A stretch of DNA of 64,000 nucleotides. It comes from Parasulfuritortus sp036391875. GTDB lineage: Bacteria; Pseudomonadota; Gammaproteobacteria; Burkholderiales; Thiobacillaceae. The notes under the pieces were generated by a model. It was not told the origin of the DNA and ran no database searches. It was given only the letters and a program-made list of their open reading frames with translations. Position 1 is the stretch's first letter; every line of letters starts with the position of its first letter. The DNA lies in assembly GCA_036391875.1 (NCBI GenBank), contig DASVZA010000016.1:1-64000 (forward strand), written 5' to 3'. The translations under genes were made by a program, and so were the position numbers. Of this stretch, positions 49,554 to 57,423 are shown one piece after another.

Positions 49554-50668
49554 TTCACCCGGGCCAGAGCCTTGCCGGAATCCAGCGCGGCGCGCGCCAT
49601 GTCGGCAGCTTCGACCAGCGAACGAGCCTTGCCGACGTGATGCAGCACCATCGCCGCCACCAAGGCAAGGGAGTCGTAGGTCGGCCCCTTGTTACCGGCC
49701 AAGGCCGCAAGGCCGGCCTCGGCGGCGGCGCGCGCCGTAGCCTGGACGTCGACCATGATGGACACCTCGTCGCCTCCCCGTTCGGACTTGGGCAGATCGT
49801 CCGGCAGGGGTACCGCGCGCACGGTCTGGCTGATGCCGAGAGCGGCCGGATCGATATCGAATTCGACCTCCTCGCCACGGTCCTGGTAGGCGGTGTACTT
49901 GCCGGCCTGACGCAGGGAAGGCATTACGCCGCCCTCGACACCGCGGATGATCAGGGCCGAATCGAAACCGGCATGGCGAGCCAGTTGGGCATAGATCGGC
50001 GGATAGGGCTTGTGCACGTAGCCGGTGACGAAATGGGTGCGCTTCCTGCCGACGATGGGCTTGGCCTCGGTTTCGACCGTGGTCACCACCTGGCGCTTGA
50101 TCATGCGCTGGCGCAGGGGAAGGATGTCGTGCAGCTTGGGACAATATCTGGCCTGGTCGACATAGGCCCAGCCCAACGCCGGGTCGGACAGCCGGGCGGC
50201 GGCCTCGGCTGGACTCAGGTCGACGTTCACGCCGGCGGCCTTGAGCACGTGGCGGGCGGTCACGCCGTATTTCGGCCCGACGGCGTCGAGGCCGTGGTTG
50301 ACCGCCGGCACACCCAGTTCGGCCAGCAGCGCAGGCAGGAAGGGGGCGGCGGGCAGGCAGCGGTTGTAGCCGTCGTAGGGATCGGCGATGTCGACCACGT
50401 CGTCGACCTCGGCCGTGGCGCGCAGGGTGGCATTGAGGATCGCATCCAGGACGCCCTTGAACTCGTCCATGGTTTCCCGCTTCATGCGCAAGGCGATGAA
50501 GAAGATGGCCGACTGGACCGGGTCGACGACGCCGTCCAGGACCGCCTGCATGCCGATCGCGGCCTCTTCCTCGCTGATGTTCTTGGACAGTTCGGGGCCG
50601 GTGGCGATGCGTTGGATGATGGAATGCATCACCTTTTTGGGGTCCTGGGATTCGATGGGGGCGTTCAT
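49550..50668 (-). CDS. TrpD-like glycosyl/phosphoribosyltransferase family protein
   Basis: A 372-residue protein of the anthranilate phosphoribosyltransferase superfamily. ATGPELSKNISEEEAAIGMQAVLDG resembles the N-terminal helical domain, VPAVNHGLDAVGPKYGVTARHVLKAAGVN the PRPP-site region (a TrpD GNR motif is altered to NHG) and RGVEGGVMPS the later loop. No other trp gene is near, so a role in tryptophan synthesis is unlikely. TrpD2/YbiB-type relatives bind nucleic acids. AGGAG lies seven bases before ATG 50668. It is coupled to a Rieske gene. Confidence 0.78.
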   Translation of the reverse strand: MNAPIESQDPKKVMHSIIQRIATGPELSKNISEEEAAIGMQAVLDGVVDPVQSAIFFIALRMKRETMDEFKGVLDAILNATLRATAEVDDVVDIADPYDGYNRCLPAAPFLPALLAELGVPAVNHGLDAVGPKYGVTARHVLKAAGVNVDLSPAEAAARLSDPALGWAYVDQARYCPKLHDILPLRQRMIKRQVVTTVETEAKPIVGRKRTHFVTGYVHKPYPPIYAQLARHAGFDSALIIRGVEGGVMPSLRQAGKYTAYQDRGEEVEFDIDPAALGISQTVRAVPLPDDLPKSERGGDEVSIMVDVQATARAAAEAGLAALAGNKGPTYDSLALVAAMVLHHVGKARSLVEAADMARAALDSGKALARVK

Positions 50669-50693
50669 AAGCAACTCCTGAAATAATCCACGC

Positions 50694-50723
50694 AGGATAT
50701 TTTTTACTGGCGGTCACAGTCAA
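50694..50723 (-). promoter_or_regulatory. Sigma-70 type promoter of the TrpD-like/Rieske pair
   Basis: On the minus strand TTGACT (50723-50718) and TATCCT (50699-50694) are 18 bp apart. Start would be about 20 bases before the ATG at 50668. Confidence 0.45.
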
Positions 50724-50768
50724 CCGCTAAGGAACCCTAATTTTTTGCAGGCTGATCGCCGGCGCCGC

Positions 50769-52070
50769 TCAAGCGCCCAGTTTGCGGTACAGCGTCCGTT
50801 CGCTGATACCGAGGCTCAAGGCCAACGCCCGTTTGTCGCCGCCCATCTGCGCCAACGCCCAGCGAACGTACTCCGTCTCGACCCGATCCAAGGGCATGAC
50901 GGTGGACAGCACCGCCGGCAACGCGGCACCCCCATAACCCGGCATGCTGGCGGTCATCTCTTCCGGAAAGTGTTCCGGACGCAGCGTATCGGCATCGGCC
51001 AGCAGCACGGCCCGTTCCAGCAAGTTGCGCAGTTCCCGGATGTTGCCCGGGAAGTCGTAGGCCATCAGCCGGGCCATGGCCTCGTCGCTGAGGTGCATGG
51101 GCCGTTCCGGCGCCAGCCTGGCCAGCAGGCTCTCGACCAGGATCGGGATGTCCTCCCGGCGTTCGCGCAGGGCCGGCAGGTGGATGGGGAAGGCGGAAAT
51201 GCGGTAATACAGATCGCGCCGGAAGGTACCGTCCTCGACCATTTTCTTCACCCCGCGATGGGTCGCCGCCACCAGCCTGAAATCGGCCCGCAGCGTCTCC
51301 ACCCCGCCGACCCGGCGGAAGGTGCCGGTTTCCAGCAGGCGCAGCAACTTGACTTGCAGATGGAGAGGGATGTCACCCACCTCGTCGAGGAACAGCGTCC
51401 CGCCTGCCGCCGCCTCCACCAGGCCGATCTTGCGCTGGTTGGCTCCGGTGAAAGCCCCTTTCTCGTAGCCGAACAGCTCCGACTCGAACAGGGTCTCGGT
51501 CATGCCGGAACAGTCCACCGGCACGAACGGCTTATTCCGGCGCGGACTCAGCGAATGCAACGCCTGGGCAGCCAGTTCCTTGCCGGTTCCGGACTCGCCC
51601 AGCAGCAGCACGGGGGTCATGGCCGGCGCCGCCCGATTGATGAATTCCACCATGTGGTTGAAGGCCGGCGAACGCCCCACCATGCCCGAGCCATCCGCTT
51701 GTTTGCCGATCTCGCGCAGGAAATTCATGGTTTCCACGAAATAGGCCAGCTTGCCGTCCTTACCGTGGATCGGGATCAACTCGACATCCACATACTCCTC
51801 GCCCCGTGGCGTGAAGTGCAGATGCAACACGCGGCTCGGCTCCCCGCTCTTCTCCGCGGCCGTGCGCGGGCAAGATTCGCCGCATTGGTCGCACGGCCTC
51901 TTGAAGTGATGGGATACCTCGTAGCAAGTCCGGCCGATGATGCTGCGCGGATTGCCGAATTCGCGGCGGTAGGCCTGGTTGGCGGCCATGATGCGGTATT
52001 CGCTATCGACGAGGATACGGGGCTCGGCGAGGGCGTCGAGCAAGGATAACAACTCTACGGGAGGGGTCAT
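50769..52070 (-). CDS. Sigma-54 enhancer-binding regulator with Cys-rich PAS domain
   Basis: A 433-residue activator. N-terminal PAS (about 10-118) holds C49, C60, C63 and C67 (CYEVSHHFKRPCDQCGESC), a cluster that may bind Fe-S or sense redox. The AAA+ domain has Walker A GESGTGKE (158-165), the sigma-54 loop GAFTGA (205-210), Walker B GGTLFLDEVGDIP and the arginine finger region FRRDLYYRI. A Fis-type helix-turn-helix ends the protein (DKRALALSLGISERTLYRKL). No receiver domain is present. It is divergent from cydP-cydABX, which has a sigma-54 promoter, and is the natural candidate to drive it. Confidence 0.93.
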   Translation of the reverse strand: MTPPVELLSLLDALAEPRILVDSEYRIMAANQAYRREFGNPRSIIGRTCYEVSHHFKRPCDQCGESCPRTAAEKSGEPSRVLHLHFTPRGEEYVDVELIPIHGKDGKLAYFVETMNFLREIGKQADGSGMVGRSPAFNHMVEFINRAAPAMTPVLLLGESGTGKELAAQALHSLSPRRNKPFVPVDCSGMTETLFESELFGYEKGAFTGANQRKIGLVEAAAGGTLFLDEVGDIPLHLQVKLLRLLETGTFRRVGGVETLRADFRLVAATHRGVKKMVEDGTFRRDLYYRISAFPIHLPALRERREDIPILVESLLARLAPERPMHLSDEAMARLMAYDFPGNIRELRNLLERAVLLADADTLRPEHFPEEMTASMPGYGGAALPAVLSTVMPLDRVETEYVRWALAQMGGDKRALALSLGISERTLYRKLGA

Positions 52071-52089
52071 GTCGTTATGGGCACAGGGA

Positions 52090-52105
52090 CTGACAACATT
52101 GTCAG
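52090..52105. promoter_or_regulatory. Palindromic upstream activator site for the cyd operon
   Basis: CTGACAA-CA-TTGTCAG is a perfect 7-bp inverted repeat 129 bp upstream of the -24 element and 20 bp upstream of the regulator start. Distance and symmetry suit an enhancer for the sigma-54 activator and possibly autoregulation. Confidence 0.65.
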
Positions 52106-52233
52106 CAATTTATGGCAAAGCGGTCAACACCCATTCGCAGCCAGACCGGCCCGAGGTGCGACGATATACCGCATTCCTTCCAAGGGCCTGAAAAACTAAG
52201 CTTTTTAAGCCGATTTAAAGGTCCGATTTAGAT

Positions 52234-52248
52234 TGGCACGCCGTTTGC
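52234..52248 (+). promoter_or_regulatory. Sigma-54 (-24/-12) promoter of cydP-cydABX
   Basis: TGGCACG-CCGT-TTGC matches the sigma-54 consensus at every position, with GG and GC ten bases apart. Transcription would start about 12 bases after the GC, near 52260, some 20 bases before cydP. Confidence 0.9.
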
Positions 52249-52281
52249 CATAACAACCGCACCCAAACGAGGAAGAAACCC

Positions 52282-52464
52282 ATGAACCGATTCCGAGCAC
52301 CGACCCTGTACCGGGACATCACCCTGATCCTGGCAGTGAAGGCGGCACTGATTTTCGCCATCTGGTTCCTGTTCTTCGCCCAACCCAACCATCCCGGCAC
52401 CGAGGGCACGGCACGCGCCCTGCTCGACCGCCCGACCATGGATAGGAATGCCACCCATGAATGA
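52282..52464 (+). CDS. cydP: CydP, putative small subunit of cytochrome bd
   Basis: A 60-residue protein with one membrane segment (LILAVKAALIFAIWFLFFAQP). The pattern MNRFRAPTLYRDITLILAVKAALIFAIWFLFF fits the CydP family, found at the head of cyd operons in beta- and gammaproteobacteria. GAGGAAG lies before the ATG. Its end overlaps cydA by 8 nt. Confidence 0.87.
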   Translation: MNRFRAPTLYRDITLILAVKAALIFAIWFLFFAQPNHPGTEGTARALLDRPTMDRNATHE

Positions 52465-54016
52465 ATCTTTGATAGAACTATCCCGGCTGCAGTTCGCAGC
52501 GACCGCGCTGTACCACTTCCTGTTCGTCCCCCTCACGCTGGGATTGACCTTCCTGCTGGTCATCATGGAATCCACCTACGTCATGACAGGCAAGAAGATC
52601 TACAAGGACATGGTGAAATTCTGGGGCAAGCTGTTCGGCATCAACTTCGCGCTCGGCGTCACCACCGGCATCACCATGGAGTTCCAGTTCGGCACCAACT
52701 GGGCCTACTACTCGCACTACGTCGGCGACATCTTCGGCGCGCCGCTGGCCATCGAGGGCCTGATGGCCTTCTTCCTGGAGTCGACCTTCATCGGCCTGTT
52801 CTTCTTCGGCTGGGACCGGCTGTCCAAGCTGCAGCACCTGATGGTGACCATCTTCACAGCCATCGGCTCCAACCTGTCGGCGCTGTGGATCCTGATCGCC
52901 AACGGCTGGATGCAGGACCCGGTCGGCGCCCAGTTCTCCTACACCACGATGCGCATGGAGATGTCGAGCTTCTGGGATGTCCTGTTCAATCCGACCGCCC
53001 AGGCCAAGTTCGTGCACACGGTATCGGCCGGCTACGTCACGGGCTCGCTGTTCATCCTGGGCATCTCATCCTGGTACCTGCTCAAGGGCCGGGATGTCGA
53101 ATTCGCCCGCCGCTCCTTCCGGATCGCCGCGGCATTCGGCTTCGCCGCCTCGCTGTCGGTGATCGTGCTGGGCGACGAGGCGGGCCACACGGTGAATCAC
53201 GCCCAGCCATCCAAGATGGCCGCCATCGAGGCCATGTGGGACACCGAGCCGGCGCCGGCCAGTTTCAACCTGTTCGCCATCCCGGATGAAAAGAACGAGG
53301 TGAACCACGCCGACATCCGCATCCCCTACGTCCTCGGCCTGATCGCCACCCGGAGCACGACCCAGCAGATTCCGGGCATCAAGGAGATCCGCGAGGACAA
53401 CAAGGCGCGCATCGAGTCCGGCATCCTGGCCGTCAGCGCGCTTGAGCGGCTGCGCAAGGATGCCAGCGACGCCCAGGCCAAGGCCATCTTCGAAGCCCAC
53501 AAGACCGATCTCGGCTACGGCCTGCTGCTGAAGAAATACGTCCGCGACGTCTCCAAGGCCACGCCCGACATGATCGCCGAAGCGGCCCACGACACCGTGC
53601 CCAAGGTCGCTCCGCTGTTCTTCGGCTTCCGCATCATGGTCGCGCTCGGCTTCGCCTTCGCCGCCCTGTTTGCCCTCTCCTTCTGGTATTCGTTGAAAGG
53701 CAATTTCACCGAGCAGAAATGGCTGCTGCGCTGGGCGGTGTGGTTCATCCCGATGCCCTGGGTCGCCGCCGAGTTGGGCTGGTTCGTAGCCGAGTACGGC
53801 CGGCAGCCGTGGAGCATATTCGGCGTCCTGCCCACCAACCTGTCGGCCTCCACCCTGTCGGTCGGCAGCCTGTACGGCTCCATCGCCGGCTTCATCGGCT
53901 TCTACACCATCCTGCTGGTGGCCGAGATGTACCTGATGTTCAAGTTCGCCCGCCTCGGCCCCAGCTCGCTGGGCACCGGCAAATACCACTTCGAACGCGC
54001 CACCGCCGCGGCCTGA
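52457..54016 (+). CDS. cydA: Cytochrome bd ubiquinol oxidase subunit I
   Basis: A 519-residue haem-bearing subunit. H20 (ALYHFLF) and H in KFVHTVSAGY are haem ligands, Met in FGFRIMVALG binds b558, and GRQPWSIFGVLPT is the conserved post-Q-loop segment. The Q-loop region is present. It reduces O2 to water with quinol electrons at high affinity. ATG 52457 (MNESLIELSRLQFA) matches the family start better than ATG 52448. Confidence 0.97.
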   Translation: MNESLIELSRLQFAATALYHFLFVPLTLGLTFLLVIMESTYVMTGKKIYKDMVKFWGKLFGINFALGVTTGITMEFQFGTNWAYYSHYVGDIFGAPLAIEGLMAFFLESTFIGLFFFGWDRLSKLQHLMVTIFTAIGSNLSALWILIANGWMQDPVGAQFSYTTMRMEMSSFWDVLFNPTAQAKFVHTVSAGYVTGSLFILGISSWYLLKGRDVEFARRSFRIAAAFGFAASLSVIVLGDEAGHTVNHAQPSKMAAIEAMWDTEPAPASFNLFAIPDEKNEVNHADIRIPYVLGLIATRSTTQQIPGIKEIREDNKARIESGILAVSALERLRKDASDAQAKAIFEAHKTDLGYGLLLKKYVRDVSKATPDMIAEAAHDTVPKVAPLFFGFRIMVALGFAFAALFALSFWYSLKGNFTEQKWLLRWAVWFIPMPWVAAELGWFVAEYGRQPWSIFGVLPTNLSASTLSVGSLYGSIAGFIGFYTILLVAEMYLMFKFARLGPSSLGTGKYHFERATAAA

Positions 54017-54035
54017 TCCAGAGGAGAACCGGCAA

Positions 54036-55172
54036 ATGTTTGATTACGAAACCCTGAAACTCATCTGGTGGCTGCTGGTAGGCGTCCTGCTGCTCGGCTT
54101 CGCCATCATGGACGGCCACGACATGGGCGTCGGCACCCTGCTTCCCTTCGTCGGCAAGCACGACACCGAACGACGCGTGGTGATCAACACCGTCGGACCG
54201 CACTGGGACGGTAACCAGGTCTGGTTCATCACCGGCGGCGGCGCCATCTTCGCCGCCTGGCCGCTGGTCTACGCCACCGCTTTCTCCGGCTTCTATTGGG
54301 CCATGCTGGCGGTGCTCTGGGCACTGTTCTTCCGGCCGGTCGGCTTCGACTATCGGTCCAAGATCCAGAACCCGACCTGGCGCAGAACCTGGGACTGGGG
54401 CCTGTTCGTGGGCGGCGCAGTGCCGCCGTTGATCTTCGGCGTGGCGTTCGGCAACCTGCTCCAGGGCGTGCCGTTCCACTTCGACGAAAACCTGGTGTCC
54501 TACTACACCGGCAGCTTCTGGGCCCTGCTCAATCCGTTCGCTCTGCTGGCCGGCGTGGTGAGCTCATCGATGATCACCTTCCACGGCGCCAACTACCTGA
54601 TGCACCGGACCGAAGGCGCGATCTTCGAACGCGCCCGGAAGTGGGCCATCGCCACCGGCATGATCACGGTCGCGGCCTTCCTGCTGGCCGGCGTGTTCGT
54701 CGGTGGCCTACCCGGCTACGTCATCACCTCGGCGGTCGACCCCAACGCCCTGCCCGACCCGCTGGCCAAGACCGTCGCCATGGTCCAGGGCGCCTGGCTG
54801 AACAACTTCCGCCAGATGCCCATGCTCTGGTTGGTGCCGACCCTTGGCGTAGTGGGCGGCCTCGCCGGCGTCGCCTTCGCGATGGCACGGCGGACGCTGC
54901 TCGCGTTCGTCGCCTCCGCCCTGGCCATGGCCGGCGTCATCGGCACCGCGGGCGTCTCGCTGTTCCCATTCATCATGCCCTCCTCGACCGATCCGCGCTC
55001 CAGCCTGACCGTGTGGGACAGCGTCTCCAGCCACCTGACCCTCGGCCTGATGCTGTGGGCGACGATCATCTTCATGCCGCTGATCCTGATCTACACCTCC
55101 TGGTGCTACAAAGTCATGGCCGGCAAGGTCACCGAGAAATTCATCGAGGCCCACGACAAGGCCGCCTACTGA
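54036..55172 (+). CDS. cydB: Cytochrome bd ubiquinol oxidase subunit II
   Basis: A 378-residue partner of CydA with eight to nine hydrophobic segments. GFAIMDGHDMGVGTLLPFV, GPHWDGNQVWFITGGGAIFAAWP and MITFHGANYLMHRTEG are CydB landmarks. AGAGGAGAAC precedes the ATG, 19 bp after cydA. Confidence 0.97.
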   Translation: MFDYETLKLIWWLLVGVLLLGFAIMDGHDMGVGTLLPFVGKHDTERRVVINTVGPHWDGNQVWFITGGGAIFAAWPLVYATAFSGFYWAMLAVLWALFFRPVGFDYRSKIQNPTWRRTWDWGLFVGGAVPPLIFGVAFGNLLQGVPFHFDENLVSYYTGSFWALLNPFALLAGVVSSSMITFHGANYLMHRTEGAIFERARKWAIATGMITVAAFLLAGVFVGGLPGYVITSAVDPNALPDPLAKTVAMVQGAWLNNFRQMPMLWLVPTLGVVGGLAGVAFAMARRTLLAFVASALAMAGVIGTAGVSLFPFIMPSSTDPRSSLTVWDSVSSHLTLGLMLWATIIFMPLILIYTSWCYKVMAGKVTEKFIEAHDKAAY

Positions 55173-55186
55173 GAAAGGAAACGCAC

Positions 55187-55303
55187 ATGTGGTATTTCGC
55201 CTGGATTCTTGGAGTCTCCCTGGCCGTCACGCTGGCCGTGCTGAACGGCATGCTGTGCGAAGCCCGGGAATGCGCCGCGAACCATCCCGAGCAGGACGAG
55301 TAA
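55187..55303 (+). CDS. cydX: Cytochrome bd small subunit CydX
   Basis: A 38-residue single-span membrane peptide, MWYFAWILGVSLAVTLAVLN then GMLCEARE, the usual CydX pattern (MWYFxWILG...). It stabilises the oxidase. AGAAAGGAAACGCAC gives a ribosome site, and the gene lies 14 bp after cydB. Confidence 0.95.
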   Translation: MWYFAWILGVSLAVTLAVLNGMLCEARECAANHPEQDE

Positions 55304-55304
55304 C

Positions 55305-55667
55305 ATGAAGATCGCCGTCACCAGCCAGAACCGCAAGACCATCACCGGCCATGCCGGCAGATGCCGCAATTTCTGGATTTTCAAAGTGGATGGCCTGACC
55401 GTTCAGGCCCGCAGCCTGCTGGAACTCCCGATCGAGCAATCCTTCCACGAAACCCCTGGTGACGGCCCCCATCCGCTTGATGAGATTGACGTACTGATCA
55501 GCGGCGGCATGGGCGACAACCTGCACACCCGCCTGAAAAGGCGTGGGATCGACGCCCTAATCACGCCCGAAACCGATCCCGCACAAGCCGTGACGGCCTA
55601 CTTGCAGGGCCGTCTCGAAACGAGCGCACCCGAAACCCGAGATCACGGGCAAGGCCATCATCACTGA
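55305..55667 (+). CDS. NifX/NafY-like (dinitrogenase iron-molybdenum cofactor fold) protein
   Basis: A 120-residue protein of the PF02579 type: MKIAVTSQNRKTITGHAGRCRNFWIF and ISGGMGDNLHTRLKRRGIDALIT. A His-rich tail (DHGQGHHH) may bind metal. The start is one base after the cydX stop, so it belongs to the cyd operon. No nif gene is seen, so a nitrogenase role is unlikely; metal or haem-linked work for the oxidase is a guess. Confidence 0.85.
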   Translation: MKIAVTSQNRKTITGHAGRCRNFWIFKVDGLTVQARSLLELPIEQSFHETPGDGPHPLDEIDVLISGGMGDNLHTRLKRRGIDALITPETDPAQAVTAYLQGRLETSAPETRDHGQGHHH

Positions 55668-55706
55668 CACAAACAACACAAAGGCAGAAGAAGCACCCTA
55701 TCCCGC

Positions 55707-55728
55707 CCCACCCATGGGGTGGGTTTTT
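55707..55728 (+). terminator. Terminator of the cyd operon
   Basis: CCCACCC-ATG-GGGTGGG followed by TTTTT, 40 bp after the NifX-like stop. Confidence 0.85.
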
Positions 55729-55823
55729 CATTTTCAGTTTCATTCGACATTATTCGGGAACGACTCCTGATGTCCTGCGGCCCCGCCAGGTTGCCGGACT
55801 GAACCAGACAGAAGAGGCTCACC

Positions 55824-56963
55824 ATGACTACAGCAGCCCGCATCGTCATCCTCGGCGCCGGTTTCGCCGCCCTCACCGCCGTTCGCGAACTGCGTAGGCG
55901 CGCCCCTCGGGCCCGCATCACACTGATCGCCCCCAAGGCGGAGTTCGTGTATCTGCCCAGCCTGATCTGGGTACCCACCGGCATCCGCAAAGGCAGCGAT
56001 CTGGTCCTACCCTTGGATGCCTTCATCAAGGACCATGCAGTCGAATTCATTCCCGCCCGGGTCATCGGATTGGAGTCGGGCGGACGGACGGTACTGACCG
56101 ACCAGGGACCGGTCGGGAACGATGCCCTGATCATCGCCACCGGCGGCCGCTTCATCAAAAAGCTGCCCGGCATCGAACACGCCTTGACCTTGTGCGAAGG
56201 CGTCGCGGCAGCTGAGGCAATCCGTGAACGATTGAATCGCATGGAAAGCGGCCGCATCGCCCTGGGCTTCGGCGGCAATCCGAACGAACCGTCGGCCATG
56301 CGCGGCGGCCCCATGTTCGAGCTGCTGTTCGGCATCGACACCTGGCTGCGCCGCCAGGGCAAGCGCGACAAGATCGAACTGACCTTCTTCAACGCCGCTG
56401 CCGAACCGGGCAAGCGGCTGGGCGAAAAAGCCGTGTCCGGGTTGCTGTCTGAAATGGCCAAACGCCGGATCGACACCCACCTCGGCCACAAGCCGCTGGG
56501 CTTTTCGGAAAAAGGGGTGGATACGGAAGGCGGCCACGTAAACGCCGACCTGATCCTGTTCATGCCGGGCCTGACCGGGCCCGCCTGGGCGCCGGACAGC
56601 GGCCTGCCCCTTTCCTCCGGCGGCTTCATCCAGGGCGATGAATTCTGCAGGGTGCCGGGGGCCGAGCGGGTATTCGTGGCGGGCGACGCCGGCAGCTTCC
56701 CCGGGCCGGACTGGCTGCCCAAGCAGGCCCACATGGCCGATCTGCAGGCGAAGGCCGCGGCAACCAATCTGTTGCTGGCGCTGGACGGCAAGGAACCTAC
56801 CGCAAGGCCGCGTCCCGAACTCATCTGCATCGTCGACACGGTCGACTCCGGCATTCTCGTCTATCGGGATCTAAAGCGCTCATGGCTATTGCCACCTGCG
56901 ACCATCTTCCATTGGGCAAAACGCTATTTCGAGCGTCACTACCTACGGATTTTCCGACGCTGA
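55824..56963 (+). CDS. FAD-dependent oxidoreductase, sulfide:quinone reductase-like
   Basis: A 379-residue flavoprotein. The FAD dinucleotide motif GAGFAALTAVRELRR is at the N-terminus, then ALIIATGG and a second FAD motif VFVAGDAGSFPG. The general plan and the C-terminal amphipathic end (IFHWAKRYFERHYLRIF) match SQR and FCSD-type enzymes, which touch the membrane and reduce quinone. Cys residues occur in TLCEG, EFCRV and LICIV, so a catalytic pair is possible, but positions could not be aligned here. It may oxidise sulfide or act as another quinone reductase. Confidence 0.72.
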   Translation: MTTAARIVILGAGFAALTAVRELRRRAPRARITLIAPKAEFVYLPSLIWVPTGIRKGSDLVLPLDAFIKDHAVEFIPARVIGLESGGRTVLTDQGPVGNDALIIATGGRFIKKLPGIEHALTLCEGVAAAEAIRERLNRMESGRIALGFGGNPNEPSAMRGGPMFELLFGIDTWLRRQGKRDKIELTFFNAAAEPGKRLGEKAVSGLLSEMAKRRIDTHLGHKPLGFSEKGVDTEGGHVNADLILFMPGLTGPAWAPDSGLPLSSGGFIQGDEFCRVPGAERVFVAGDAGSFPGPDWLPKQAHMADLQAKAAATNLLLALDGKEPTARPRPELICIVDTVDSGILVYRDLKRSWLLPPATIFHWAKRYFERHYLRIFRR

Positions 56964-56964
56964 G

Positions 56965-57008
56965 GCTGATCGCATCCGGTCGCAGCATCGCGGCCGGATG
57001 CGATCAGC
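56965..57008 (+). terminator. 15-bp stem-loop after the SQR-like gene
   Basis: GCTGATCGCATCCGG and CCGGATGCGATCAGC, 14 bases apart, lie right behind the stop codon. There is no T-run; it may be a transcript-end stem. Confidence 0.5.
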
Positions 57009-57051
57009 GACCATAAACGGACATTGCGATCCAAGACACCAATAACAAATC

Positions 57052-57078
57052 CGGACACCGATGTCCGTCACAATTGAC
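57052..57078. promoter_or_regulatory. Adjacent inverted repeats, possible enhancer of the 57.17 kb promoter
   Basis: CGGACA-CCGA-TGTCCG (57052-57067) is directly followed by GTCA-CAAT-TGAC (57067-57078). They lie 96-122 bp upstream of the sigma-54-type promoter, a normal distance for an activator site. Confidence 0.4.
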
Positions 57079-57134
57079 AGGGCGAGCAGACACCTTTTTT
57101 ATGCGCCCCTGAACAAATTAAATTTATCTTTCAT

Positions 57135-57147
57135 AATCAATGCGTTT
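57135..57147 (+). promoter_or_regulatory. IHF-like site
   Basis: AATCAA-TGCG-TTT follows the IHF form WATCAA-N4-TTR except for the last base and lies in an AT-rich stretch, 27 bp before the -24 element, where IHF bends DNA at many sigma-54 promoters. Confidence 0.4.
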
Positions 57148-57173
57148 CTTATTTTAAACCCAAAAAAACAAGC

Positions 57174-57188
57174 TGGCACGGTATATGC
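57174..57188 (+). promoter_or_regulatory. Sigma-54 type promoter upstream of the truncated haemoglobin gene
   Basis: TGGCACG-GTAT-ATGC has a perfect -24 element and the invariant GG and GC ten bases apart; only the first base of the -12 element differs from TTGC. Start would be about 57200. Confidence 0.65.
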
Positions 57189-57199
57189 ATATAGTTATA

Positions 57200-57334
57200 C
57201 GCAGCCCGAAAACAGCTGTTGTCATTCGATACGCGGGACACGTTCGGTGGCAATGGTGGGTTGTATGACTTTTCTCCTCATCAAGGAACTCGGGGAGGGG
57301 CTCTTTCTCCTCCTTCCCCTCCCCGATCTTTTTT
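57200..57334 (+). ncRNA. Candidate sigma-54-driven small RNA or attenuated leader
   Basis: A promoter ending near 57188 and a strong terminator at 57290-57334 bracket about 135 bases with no convincing gene. Either a short stable RNA is made, or the region is a leader that controls read-through into the haemoglobin gene 90 bp further on. A short frame beginning MVGCMTFLLIKELGEG runs through the terminator, so coupled leader translation is possible. Both ends are predictions. Confidence 0.4.
57290..57334 (+). terminator. Rho-independent terminator upstream of the haemoglobin gene
   Basis: CGGGGAGGGG and CCCCTCCCCG pair across a 15-base loop, with one extra T-A pair at the base, followed by TCTTTTTT. 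It lies 90 bp before the haemoglobin start and about 280 bp after the SQR-like stop. Confidence 0.75.
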
Positions 57335-57423
57335 CCTTGGCCCGAAAGATTTACCTCAGCGACCACACTTTGTCCAGCAAAGACCAAGTAAAATAATCGG
57401 ACGTTGAATCCAATTTTTTGATC

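Noticed and set aside
49550..50668. Anthranilate phosphoribosyltransferase of tryptophan synthesis
   Set aside because: The PRPP motif is altered and no other trp gene is near.
57061..57396. 111-codon frame between the SQR-like and haemoglobin genes
   Set aside because: It crosses a sigma-54-type promoter and a terminator, has no ribosome site and no known pattern.
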